Source: Limisphaerales bacterium (GTDB lineage: Bacteria > Verrucomicrobiota > Verrucomicrobiia > Limisphaerales > JAKEEH01). Taken from it: a stretch of DNA of 36,329 nucleotides. The stretch covers positions 1-36,329 of the forward strand of contig JAKEEH010000280.1 of assembly GCA_022616725.1 (NCBI GenBank). The letters are read 5' to 3'. Shown one piece after another: positions 1-7,262 of this stretch; position 1 is the first letter of the stretch; each line of letters opens with the position of its first letter. A program made the position numbers and the translations under genes. The notes under the pieces were generated by a model that was not told the origin of the DNA, made no database searches, and worked only from the letters and a program-made list of their open reading frames with translations.

Positions 1-117
1 CGACCCCCCGGACACAGCGACGACCCCCCGGACACAGCGACGACCCCCCGGACACAGCGACGACCCCCCGGACACAGCGACGACCCCCCGGACACAGCGA
101 CGACCCCCCGGACACAG
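1..117. repeat. 20-bp tandem repeat, 5.85 copies, cut by the window edge
   Basis: Five exact copies of the 20-bp unit CGACCCCCCGGACACAGCGA are followed by a 17-bp partial copy ending at 117. There is no variation between copies and there are no spacers, so it is a head-to-tail satellite and not a CRISPR. The array starts at base 1, so its true length is unknown and the contig may have broken in it. The unit is C-rich on this strand and resembles the GACCCCC string at 191-206 just downstream, which suggests a shared origin with the REP-like sequence there (inference). Confidence 0.95.
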
Positions 118-179
118 TTTCCGGGCCATGCCGAGAATCTGTGTAAGCACCCGGGGCGCGTCAACTCGGAAGTGCAATT

Positions 180-190
180 TACTTGGGACC
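180..190 (+). repeat. REP-like motif TACTTGGGACC, left copy
   Basis: The 11-mer TACTTGGGACC followed by GACCCCCTCGACCCCC occurs here. The same 11-mer, also followed by a CCCGAC string, occurs on the opposite strand at 872-882, just after the stop codon of the transposase remnant. The two copies are inverted and bracket the orphan gene at 263-856. This arrangement is what REP/REPIN-type repeats near a RAYT transposase look like, but two copies in one window do not prove a family. Confidence 0.4.
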
Positions 191-262
191 GACCCCCTCG
201 ACCCCCTTCCGATGGCGCGTGACTAGGAAATTAACTGAAGCGCGACGATTACAATTTCGCCG

Positions 263-856
263 TCATAAAGTTCGCCTGCTTGAGGGTGGGCCTCCAATTT
301 TGCTGGCACGTTCCTGTCGCTGTTTCGCGTCTGACGGCATAGTCCTAACTGAAGCTCGGCGATGCCGGCCTTTCGCACCCCGTTTTTCTTCCTGGTCAGC
401 CAGAGAATGAGCAAGCCGCCAATAGTGTTCCGATTTTCTCCGGTAATAAGGAGAATCTTTGCGGTCAGCCATACAACGGTACAGCGTTCCCACGTGATGA
501 ACGAGAAAAGACGTTTTCCAGAACCTAGCGCTCGCGATAGCAAAGGATAGTGCTTCCCGAGGCTTACCAAGACACCAAAGCCAAGTGCTGTGGAGTTCGT
601 CCATCAGAGGATTCTTCGCCTCGCTTTGATCAACGGCTTCGATCATTCTGCCGGCAGCCTCGTATTCGCCTCGTTTCAAAAGGTGCTCCACTAACCGGAT
701 GCTATAACAGAGCGGATATGGTTGGCTCTGAATCAACTTTATAACGTAATCACACGTCTTATTCGCCCCCTGCCGTCTGAGGCGATCTCGTATTCGGCGC
801 CATCCTTTAGAGCGCGTCCAAAACGCATTTGATCGCATATTCGTCATGGCTTTCAT
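263..856 (-). CDS. TPR-like helical orphan protein
   Basis: The product is a 197-residue protein that I do not recognise as a named family. Residues 35-135 read as pairs of amphipathic helices with TPR-like spacing, for example LLKRGEYEAAGRMIEAVDQS and LGKPREALSFAIASARFW, ending in a stretch rich in Tyr and Arg. No signal peptide or membrane segment is visible, so it should be cytoplasmic. The last 40 residues are basic and low in complexity, and the reading frame may have been extended by decay; a competing frame covers 223-570. ATG is at 856, with a second in-frame ATG three codons in. It sits alone between REP-like motifs and a transposase scar, so it is probably accessory. It is more likely coding than not. 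Confidence 0.5.
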   Translation of the reverse strand: MKAMTNMRSNAFWTRSKGWRRIRDRLRRQGANKTCDYVIKLIQSQPYPLCYSIRLVEHLLKRGEYEAAGRMIEAVDQSEAKNPLMDELHSTWLWCLGKPREALSFAIASARFWKTSFLVHHVGTLYRCMADRKDSPYYRRKSEHYWRLAHSLADQEEKRGAKGRHRRASVRTMPSDAKQRQERASKIGGPPSSRRTL

Positions 857-871
857 GGCAACGGGCGTCGG

Positions 872-882
872 GGTCCCAAGTA
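872..882 (-). repeat. REP-like motif TACTTGGGACC, right copy
   Basis: This is the inverted copy of the motif at 180-190. On the minus strand it starts two bases after the TAA stop of the transposase remnant, so the motif belongs with the 3' end of that element. Confidence 0.4.
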
Positions 883-883
883 T

Positions 884-981
884 TTACACTGGCACATGAT
901 AAAGGCGGTTGGCCACGTGGTCCATGTGCCCATCTTGAGCCGCTCGGCGATCCATTTCAGCGTCTCGGCGCGCATGCGCCG
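884..981 (-). pseudogene. C-terminal remnant of a REP-associated (Y1/IS200-like) transposase, frameshifted
   Basis: On the minus strand one frame reads MRAETLKWIAERLKMGTW and, after losing one base near 919-921, the next frame continues HVANRLYHVPV to a TAA at 884-886. Joined, this gives the ending typical of REP-associated tyrosine transposases in PVC bacteria (a WIA.RL.MG helix and then a short tail after the catalytic domain). That comparison is from memory of the family. The catalytic HUH and Tyr motifs are absent, because upstream the sequence runs into the small gene at 995-1264. It is therefore a scar of about 30 codons and not a working enzyme. It overlaps the last codons of the neighbouring gene in another frame. 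Confidence 0.6.
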
Positions 982-994
982 TAGCGGCGTCCAT

Positions 995-1264
995 TCAGGC
1001 GTGTGGGGTCTTCCCAAGGAACGCGCGCGCTTCGGCTCTTAGCACACCCAGAAAGGTATTCGCTTGGACCAACCCTTCCAGCTCGGCCAGTTCCTCTGGC
1101 GTCGCAATCGCTGCGGAGTGTTTTTCGGCAAGCTCCTCGTAACGAGCTTGTGTGTCTTCGTCCGCTTGAATATTGAGGAGCATGCGCGCGAGGTCGGCTG
1201 TCATTTCTCGCGACAAGGGCTTCAGCAGCCGCTCCAATGCAGTCGTCACCGCTCCGTTTGCCAT
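995..1264 (-). CDS. small acidic helical protein of unknown function
   Basis: The product is an 89-residue protein that is almost entirely helical, with a pattern (ADLARMLLNIQADEDTQARY, then TPEELAELEGLVQANTFLGV) that I recognise as a widespread family of small hypothetical proteins in Planctomycetes, Verrucomicrobia and cyanobacteria. Members of that family often precede an HNH endonuclease gene. Here no HNH gene follows; the 3' end runs into a transposase remnant instead, so the usual partner may have been lost (inference). ATG is at 1264. The protein should be cytoplasmic. No catalytic motif is visible. Confidence 0.65.
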   Translation of the reverse strand: MANGAVTTALERLLKPLSREMTADLARMLLNIQADEDTQARYEELAEKHSAAIATPEELAELEGLVQANTFLGVLRAEARAFLGKTPHA

Positions 1265-1315
1265 AACACAAGTCTATCTCATTTTGGCTGGCTTTGCCAC
1301 AGGTATGCGTGCGGC

Positions 1316-3346
1316 CTAAGCAAAACTCAGCTTCGTCGTCGGGGCGTCGGCTTCCCAGTTGCGCGGCGGTTTGCTGTTGATGGCGGCGACGTCTTTGATC
1401 GATAGTTGGATGCCGCGGGATTTGACGCCTTTGACCAGCACTTCCGCGGGCTTGCAGGTCTGCTGATTGATCTTCTGGTATGGAGCGGGTTTGTAGCGGA
1501 TGAAGATTTCCGCAGGGGTATCCGGCTCGAAGAATAAAATCCTTGACTTCTCCGGGATGCAGAAATATTCGCGGTTCAGGATCGTCCCGCCAAAGGTAAA
1601 CCGCTTGATGTAGGTCGCTTCGCGGTTCGTGTACACGAGGGTGAAGACCCGGTCGCGCTCCGGCAGCGCGCAATAGACGAGGTCCGGCCCGACGAACATT
1701 TTTTCCGGCAACTCGACGACCTTGTAATGGCCGTCTTTGAACACAACAATCAGCTTGTCGAATTTGGTGCAATCCATCTTGAACTCGTCACCGGTCACTT
1801 TGTAGCCGACGTAACCGGATTCGCGATCGTAGGCGACCTTGAAGGCGCGGAAAGCGACTTCGCGTGCATCGACCTCATCGTAGCGGCTGCTGCGGGTCAG
1901 CCGCGGATATTGCGGGCCGTATTTCTCAACCAGCGCTTCGAGATGAGAGATCGCGTACTTGGTGACATTCTTGAGGTGTTTCCGGGTCTCCTCGAGTTCT
2001 GCCTTCACCTTGTCCATCTCTTCACGATGTTTGTTGATGTCGAAGAGTGAAATGCGCCGGATGCGAACCCCCAGAAGCATTTCGACGTCCTCGTTCGTGA
2101 GATCGCGATACATTTGGCGGCGAAAAGGTTTGAAGCCGTCGTGCACCGCTTCGATTACCGCTTCGTTGGTGCGACACTGCTCGATCTTCTTATAAATGCG
2201 GTTCTCGATAAAAATTCGTACCAGCGTTTTGAAATGCAGTTCCTGCTGCAGCTTCGCCTCCTTCAACTCGAGCTCGCGTTTCAGGTCCTTCAGGAGCTTC
2301 GCGGTATTCTCCCGCAGGACTTCCGAGACTGTCATTTCGACCGGGCGATTGTCTTTGATGACGATGATGCGGCTGTTGATGGTCGTCTCGCAGTCGGTGA
2401 AGGCGTACAGGGCATCCACCAGCTTTTCCGCGCTGACACCCTGCGGGGCCTTCACTTCGATCTCCACGTCTTCGGACGTGAAGTCATTGACGCTCTTGAC
2501 CTTGAGTTTGCCTTTGCGCGTCGCGTCCTCAATGGACGCCATCAGGGAATCGGTAGTCGTCGTAGGCGGGATTTCCTTGATTACCACCGTCGAGTCATCC
2601 TTGATCTTGATTTTGGCGCGCACTTTGACGCTGCCTTTGCCATCGGCGTATTCCCGCGCGTCCATCAAGCCGCCCGTCTGGAAATCGGGCAGGCACTTGA
2701 AGGGCTGCTTTTTGAGGATCGCGATCTGCGCCTGGAGCAATTCCGGAAAATTGTGCGGCAGAATTTTGCACGCCATACCGACGGCAATTCCCTCGGTGCC
2801 CAGCATGAGCAACAACGGCAGCTTCGACGGGAGAGTGACCGGCTCCTTGTTGCGCCCGTCGTAACTGGGCACAAACTCGGTCAACTCATCGTTGAAGATC
2901 TCGTTGCGCGCCAATTCCGTCAGCCGCACCTCGATGTATCGCGGCGCTGCCGGTGGATCGCCGGTGTAGATGTTGCCGAAATTCCCCTGCCCCTCGATCA
3001 GATAACGCTTGTTCGTCACCACCACCAACGCGTCCGAAATTGCCGCTTCCCCGTGCGGGTGATACTGCGCGCAATGCCCCGAGATCGTCGCGACTTTGAT
3101 GAACCGGCCATCATCCTTCTCGTGCAACGACCACAGGATCCTGCGCTGAACCGGCTTCAGCCCGTCGGCGAGATTCGGAATCGCCCGGTCGCGAATCACG
3201 TAGGAGGCATATTGAAGGAAACTGGTGTCCATCCGCCGGTGCAACGGCAATTCGACCGTCGTGGGCCGGCCATTACCGCCCTTCCGTGGCGCTGCATCCG
3301 TTTCGGCAACGACGTGGTCTTTTTTCTCTTTTTTCGATGCGCTCAT
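1316..3346 (-). CDS. parC: DNA topoisomerase IV / gyrase-type subunit A
   Basis: This is the type IIA topoisomerase A subunit: it breaks and rejoins DNA and works with a ParE/GyrB ATPase to decatenate or relax chromosomes. After a basic tail of about 30 residues comes the winged-helix and tower region: SFLQYASYVIRDRAIPNL, LKPVQRRILWSL, ISGHCAQYHPHGEAA, then QGNFGNIYTGDPPAAPRYIE with the catalytic Tyr at residue 137 after Arg136. A coiled-coil stretch lies at about 360-470, and the part after residue 530 is a short beta domain, not a full GyrA pinwheel. At 676 residues it is shorter than E. coli GyrA or ParC and resembles the short A subunits of Bacteroidetes and Verrucomicrobia. No parE/gyrB is adjacent in the window. 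Whether it acts as topoisomerase IV or as a second gyrase cannot be decided here. It is transcribed away from the M50 gene upstream, 117 bp away. Confidence 0.9.
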   Translation of the reverse strand: MSASKKEKKDHVVAETDAAPRKGGNGRPTTVELPLHRRMDTSFLQYASYVIRDRAIPNLADGLKPVQRRILWSLHEKDDGRFIKVATISGHCAQYHPHGEAAISDALVVVTNKRYLIEGQGNFGNIYTGDPPAAPRYIEVRLTELARNEIFNDELTEFVPSYDGRNKEPVTLPSKLPLLLMLGTEGIAVGMACKILPHNFPELLQAQIAILKKQPFKCLPDFQTGGLMDAREYADGKGSVKVRAKIKIKDDSTVVIKEIPPTTTTDSLMASIEDATRKGKLKVKSVNDFTSEDVEIEVKAPQGVSAEKLVDALYAFTDCETTINSRIIVIKDNRPVEMTVSEVLRENTAKLLKDLKRELELKEAKLQQELHFKTLVRIFIENRIYKKIEQCRTNEAVIEAVHDGFKPFRRQMYRDLTNEDVEMLLGVRIRRISLFDINKHREEMDKVKAELEETRKHLKNVTKYAISHLEALVEKYGPQYPRLTRSSRYDEVDAREVAFRAFKVAYDRESGYVGYKVTGDEFKMDCTKFDKLIVVFKDGHYKVVELPEKMFVGPDLVYCALPERDRVFTLVYTNREATYIKRFTFGGTILNREYFCIPEKSRILFFEPDTPAEIFIRYKPAPYQKINQQTCKPAEVLVKGVKSRGIQLSIKDVAAINSKPPRNWEADAPTTKLSFA

Positions 3347-3463
3347 GTCACAATCAGAAGCCCATTTTAGGAAAGGCGCGGGAACGAATCCATAAAAACT
3401 CTGGAAAAGAGAAGAGACGAACAGGAAGCTCGGAGGACGACGACGGACGGACGAAACTCGAAA

Positions 3464-4216
3464 TTATCCCCGCGCGGGCGAATCAGTCCGCGAAAACGGG
3501 CGTTCGGGCGCGGCAGGTTCGATGTTTCTTCCGATCTCGACGATGTGCGCCTCGTTGCGCGCACCTATGAAAATAAACACGCCGATCAGCATCAACATCG
3601 GATTGCCTCGCTGCAACGCGACGAACCCGGCGATGATGAACAGGACGGCCATCCCTTGCCCTATACGGGCCGCAATCCGCGTGGCGCGGACATATTCCAG
3701 CCTCCGCGCCAGCATGGCCCGCAGCACGCGCCCCCCATCCATTGGAAAAGCCGGTAGCAAATTGAACGCGACCAGAAACACGTTTAGCCAGAGTAGCGTA
3801 GTGAGGAATCCTGAAATGGACAGAATCGGGGCAAATCGTCCGATGCTTGCCACAACCAAAATGACATACAACGCAGCCGCGATCACCACGTTCACAAGCG
3901 GGCCGGCCAAAGCGACCCACAGCTCGTGCCGGGGTTCCCGCGGCATGCGCTCCAGGCGGGCGACCCCGCCAATTGGCAGCAAAGTAATATCTCGCGTCTC
4001 GATCCCGTAGCGCCGCGCGGCGAACGCGTGCCCGAACTCGTGCAGGACAATGCACGTAAACAAGGCCACGACAAAAAGCACCTGCTGCGCGGCCGCCGGG
4101 ATCCCTGTCCCTTTGTCCAAGCCATTGAAGAAAACGACGCCCAGGAGAATCAGAAATGTCCAGTGCAGGTACAATTCCGTTCCCGCGATTTTCCCAAGCT
4201 TGAGCGACCACCGCAT
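3464..4216 (-). CDS. M50 site-2-protease-type intramembrane metalloprotease
   Basis: This is a 250-residue polytopic membrane zinc protease of the S2P/SpoIVFB family, which cuts transmembrane substrates such as anti-sigma factors. The zinc site is HEFGH at residues 59-63, inside a membrane helix, and the third ligand is Asp160 in NLLPAFPMDGG. About six hydrophobic segments are visible. There is no PDZ and no C-terminal CBS pair, so it is the minimal form. The start is ATG at 4216, giving MRWSLKLGKIAGTELYLHWT, the usual N-terminus of this subfamily. The gene lies between a topoisomerase and a GrpE-like gene on the same strand, with no obvious substrate (sigma/anti-sigma pair) beside it. Confidence 0.9.
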   Translation of the reverse strand: MRWSLKLGKIAGTELYLHWTFLILLGVVFFNGLDKGTGIPAAAQQVLFVVALFTCIVLHEFGHAFAARRYGIETRDITLLPIGGVARLERMPREPRHELWVALAGPLVNVVIAAALYVILVVASIGRFAPILSISGFLTTLLWLNVFLVAFNLLPAFPMDGGRVLRAMLARRLEYVRATRIAARIGQGMAVLFIIAGFVALQRGNPMLMLIGVFIFIGARNEAHIVEIGRNIEPAAPERPFSRTDSPARG

Positions 4217-4308
4217 GAGTTATTATCGGCTGGAGATGGCTTGATCACAAGCGGGAGAACTACCTAGCCGGCTTCTACAAAATAACAGCCAAACTCCAGC
4301 CTGCGCGG

Positions 4309-5181
4309 CTATGCGGTCTGCTCCAAACGAAGCTGCGGCTGCTCTCGCATTTGATCCATCGCCTCAGGTCCCGGCACCACCGGTTCGGGCGCCTTCGCCA
4401 CCACCAGCGGGTTGCGGACCATCTGCCCCTGGAACGTGTAGCCCGTGGCCAGCACTTGTGCGATTCGCGCGCCGTTTCCGGGTTTCGGATGACCATCCGG
4501 AAGCGTATGCGCCTTTTCGTTGAAGGGCTCGCCAGCCTTGACCTCGACCGGCGCCAGGCCGACTCGCCGCGCCAGGTCCCGGCACGCGTGTTGAAACTGC
4601 GTCAACTGCGCGATCACGTTTTGCTGGCCCACCCGCACGGCTGCCTGCTGCAACGCGTACACATGGTCCAGCAGATGGACCACCACCTGCACCCAATCGC
4701 CCTCGCCTCGCCGCATCTTTTCAATCTCCAGGCGCAAATGCGCTTTCTCCGCGTCGTTGGCCTTGAGCATGAATTCGCTAAATGCCTTGGCGTCGGCCGC
4801 AATGCCATCGGCAATCTGCCTGGCCTCGTTGACGGTCTTGCCGCAGTTTTCCTGGATCACCTGCCACTGCGCCGTCGCGAAGCTGATCTGGTTCGTAAAA
4901 CTGCGCAGATTGTTGATCTGCTCGACCGCTTCGGCCAGTTTGTCGGCTTCGGCAAATTTCAAGTCAGCTTCGTACTGCTTCAGAAACGGCGTCATGGCCA
5001 CCCACGCGCCAATACATGTGCAAACCAGCACCGCGATTGTCGGCCACGTCGAAATCGGCTTATCGGCTTGGAACACGATCCATGCCGCCGCTCCAATCAG
5101 GAAAAGATCGGCCAGCAAAAATGGCCACTTTGGCAAGTGAGGTCGGGCGCTCTGACTCATATCCGGCGAAGCATTACTCAA
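4309..5181 (-). CDS. membrane-anchored GrpE-like protein
   Basis: The product has 290 residues. Two hydrophobic segments at about 20-38 and 45-64 anchor it to the membrane. Next comes a long helical, coiled-coil-like region (70-205), then a segment at about 208-262 that follows the GrpE beta-domain pattern: GLAPVEVKAGEPFNEKAHTL, then a gap, then AQVLATGYTFQGQMVRNPLV. In GrpE this domain binds DnaK and speeds ADP release. Normal GrpE is soluble and about 190-200 residues long, so the two membrane helices are unusual. A proline-rich tail follows. No dnaK or dnaJ is nearby. It could be a Hsp70 exchange factor at the membrane, or a protein that has kept only the fold. The ATG at 5181 has a second in-frame ATG seven codons later. 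Confidence 0.6.
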   Translation of the reverse strand: MSNASPDMSQSARPHLPKWPFLLADLFLIGAAAWIVFQADKPISTWPTIAVLVCTCIGAWVAMTPFLKQYEADLKFAEADKLAEAVEQINNLRSFTNQISFATAQWQVIQENCGKTVNEARQIADGIAADAKAFSEFMLKANDAEKAHLRLEIEKMRRGEGDWVQVVVHLLDHVYALQQAAVRVGQQNVIAQLTQFQHACRDLARRVGLAPVEVKAGEPFNEKAHTLPDGHPKPGNGARIAQVLATGYTFQGQMVRNPLVVAKAPEPVVPGPEAMDQMREQPQLRLEQTA

Positions 5182-5220
5182 ACTCGCTCCGCGTTACCAT
5201 AGAAAAGTGTGAGCCGTGGT

Positions 5221-5302
5221 CCCAAATACCAACAACCACCAAAACCCAAACTGACGGCTTGGAAGCTTGGCGTTTCTCTGGTGTCTGTTTTTGATGTTTG
5301 GG
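5221..5302. terminator. long imperfect hairpin just 3' of tRNA-Val
   Basis: A CA-rich arm (5221-5251) and a GT-rich arm (5272-5302) match at 20 of 31 positions with a 20-nt loop. On the minus strand it starts 9 nt after the tRNA 3' end, with the U-rich arm second. The right arm shares an ACCAG-GAAAC core with the hairpin at 33313-33442. It could end tRNA transcription; no simple U-tract is present. Confidence 0.4.
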
Positions 5303-5311
5303 ATTGCGAAG

Positions 5312-5386
5312 TGGTGGGCGATGAGGGATTCGAACCCCCGACCCACAGCGTGTAAAGCTGCTGCGCTACCACTGCGCTAATCGCCC
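5312..5386 (-). tRNA. tRNA-Val (anticodon TAC), CCA encoded
   Basis: The minus strand folds as a complete tRNA: acceptor stem GGGCGAT/ATCGCCC, D-stem GCGC/GCGC, anticodon stem GCAGC/GCTGT around the loop TTTACAC (anticodon TAC, valine), and a T-stem with loop TTCGAAT. The discriminator is A and is followed by an encoded CCA at 5314-5312. The length is 72 nt plus CCA. Confidence 0.95.
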
Positions 5387-5513
5387 GCAGACGCCACCAA
5401 TTTACCACCGGCCGAAGTCCTGGCAATTCCGAAGCCGTGGCTGGATGAGAACTGGTTAAGTGGATGCGTCGTGGATGGGTGGCCGAATGCATTCATCCCT
5501 TGATCCGTTACTC

Positions 5514-5572
5514 AACAGGAGCAAACAGAGGAAACGGAGAAAGAAAACTCTGTTTCTCTGTTCTCTCCTGTT
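5514..5572. terminator. 25-bp imperfect hairpin 3' of the ferritin-like gene
   Basis: The left arm 5514-5539 and right arm 5548-5572 pair with three mismatches and one bulge around an 8-nt loop. The outer part AACAGGAG/CTCCTGTT is perfect. On the minus strand it begins 24 nt after the stop codon of the ferritin-like gene, with the purine-rich arm first and the U-rich arm second. It is a likely 3'-end or terminator structure for that gene. Confidence 0.55.
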
Positions 5573-5596
5573 AAACTTGGGGTTTGGGGTTTTCCC

Positions 5597-7021
5597 TCAC
5601 GCCGATCCCGTGACCTCCTTCAAATCCGCGCGCACCGCTTCGTACGTCGTCGCGTACGCCAGCACTTCGGGATCCGGCTGCACCCCCCAATGTTCGCACG
5701 CCTGCCGGTAAACAGCCGGCCACCAGTTCCGATGCTGGGTCAAGCCTTCATCGCGCCAACTCCTCCAGCCCATCAGCACGCGCGACCAGCATTCGTCGCC
5801 ATATTTCACAGCCTGCTGCGTGTTCGGGAAATCCTTGAGATACCAATCACGCCCAATGCGCGCGTGCAGAACTTCATCCGCCCAATCGTAATCCTGAAAC
5901 AGTGCTGACAAGGCGTTGCCGGATTGCTGGCCGACTTCCCATTCAAACCGCTTGCCGTTCTTCGGCATCAAGCCTTGTTCGATGAAATACAGCACGGCAT
6001 GGCGCTCAATGGGTTTCAGTTGCGTGTTCAGGGCCAGCGACCACGTGAAATTCACCATCACGTTCTTCGGCCAATCAACGCCCAGTTGCGCAAACCCAAC
6101 CTCGCCCATCATCGCGTGGCGCGCTTCGTCCCAAAGCTGGCGGGTCATGTCGCGATAATAGCCCCATGGCTTGTCCGGTGTTTCCGTAATAATGCTGGCC
6201 ATCATCTCGGGCACATCGACTTCGCGGAGCCGTTTGTAGAACATCATCAGTGTTTTCGGTTGCGGCGGGTATTTCGGATCGTAAAGGAACACTTCCGCGT
6301 TGACACCCATGTTGTAGGGATCGGGGAAACGCTCGTCCCGCTTCGGCACTGGATCATACTTGTAAGGAGTCCTTGAAAACTGCCGACCGGTTTCTTTCTG
6401 CATGGGTGCGTCCGTGCCGTGCAAACCTCCCGCGCTAAGCAGGCAGTCGTCGAGTAATCGCAACCACGCGCTCAACTCCTGGCGCCGCTCCGGCGTGACG
6501 AGCCTTTCAATCGCCTGCCGCCCAAATGCCACCATGGCCGCTATCTCCAGCAGAGCGAAGCGGCAAACCCGCACCGATGGGGCGTCCGTGAGCAGGTTGG
6601 TATCGGCCGTGTGCTTCTGCAGTGCCGCTTCCAGCGTCGGCAGAGCTTTCTCATAAACGCCCAACAGCAGCTCTTCCGTCCCGGGTGCGCACAGGATCTC
6701 GTCAAATAAAATCTCCAAGGCCGGATGCGGCACTTGCTCCAGACCCAGCGGCGGCTCGCGCATCTCGCCAACCCGCTTCCGGAGGGCCGCCACATGCTCG
6801 GCGCAAAGATGGGCATGCAGACTGAAACCCATTTTCAATTCATAGATCGGCTCGGCCGTAATCCGCGCCGTGAAAGTCTGGTGCAGTCGCTTGAACGCGT
6901 AATGGTAGCGCTTGAGCCGCGCGACGCATTGCTCAACCGAGAGGCCGGGCCGCATCGCCTCTTCCATGGAACAAAGCCCTGCCAGCGGCGGCAGATCGCG
7001 ATAAGAACGGTATGTTTTCAT
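5597..7021 (-). CDS. ferritin-like-fold protein with DEARH motif
   Basis: The product is a 474-residue soluble protein with no signal peptide. Two helices carry ferritin-like metal-ligand patterns: YELKMGFSLHAHLCAEHV (Glu61, with Glu75/His76) and MTRQLWDEARHAMMGE (Glu299, His302, Glu307), so a di-iron or related carboxylate-bridged metal site is plausible. The region between (about 110-230) is helical, and the C-terminal half is rich in Trp and Tyr. I recognise it as an uncharacterised ferritin-like family found in Verrucomicrobia and relatives; the substrate is unknown. ATG at 7021 is the natural start (MKTYRSYRDLPPLAGLC). It is divergent from the haloperoxidase-like gene, and a palindrome lies 23 bp upstream of its start. 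Confidence 0.7.
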   Translation of the reverse strand: MKTYRSYRDLPPLAGLCSMEEAMRPGLSVEQCVARLKRYHYAFKRLHQTFTARITAEPIYELKMGFSLHAHLCAEHVAALRKRVGEMREPPLGLEQVPHPALEILFDEILCAPGTEELLLGVYEKALPTLEAALQKHTADTNLLTDAPSVRVCRFALLEIAAMVAFGRQAIERLVTPERRQELSAWLRLLDDCLLSAGGLHGTDAPMQKETGRQFSRTPYKYDPVPKRDERFPDPYNMGVNAEVFLYDPKYPPQPKTLMMFYKRLREVDVPEMMASIITETPDKPWGYYRDMTRQLWDEARHAMMGEVGFAQLGVDWPKNVMVNFTWSLALNTQLKPIERHAVLYFIEQGLMPKNGKRFEWEVGQQSGNALSALFQDYDWADEVLHARIGRDWYLKDFPNTQQAVKYGDECWSRVLMGWRSWRDEGLTQHRNWWPAVYRQACEHWGVQPDPEVLAYATTYEAVRADLKEVTGSA

Positions 7022-7043
7022 GGCGAAGCTTATATTGCACTGC

Positions 7044-7057
7044 TTTCGGGGCCGAAA
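7044..7057. promoter_or_regulatory. palindrome TTTCGG-GG-CCGAAA in the divergent spacer
   Basis: A perfect 6-bp inverted repeat with a 2-bp spacer lies 23 bp upstream of the ferritin-like gene start. A TATAAG string lies between it and the gene. This is a possible operator for that gene; the two-sided spacer also serves the haloperoxidase gene. Function is inferred from position only. Confidence 0.3.
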
Positions 7058-7262
7058 ACCATGGAAAAATCCCGTTGGAAACTGGGAGCCTTTGGGGTGG
7101 ACAGCGGATCAGCGTATTTGGCCCCGCAAAAATACCGACTCGCCACAATCCACTGCCTTTTCGCGCGATGAGTTGAATATATTCCTCGCTATTCACACCG
7201 ATTGGGCCTCCAGGGTGACGCAATGGGCGTCGCCCACGGCCATGTGTGGATTTGAAGTACCT

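Noticed and set aside
1-117. CRISPR array
   Set aside because: The 20-bp units touch each other; there are no spacers and no cas genes.
223-570. 115-residue ORF overlapping the TPR-like orphan
   Set aside because: Competes with 263-856; its sequence has no domain pattern and begins inside the better frame.
957-1772. 271-residue ORF, minus strand
   Set aside because: Frame shadow of parC on the same strand; Arg/Pro/Gly-rich with no motif, while the parC frame is clearly coding.
2114-3370. 418-residue ORF antisense to parC
   Set aside because: Antisense open frame typical of GC-rich genes; composition is Arg/Leu/Asp-heavy and there is no family match.
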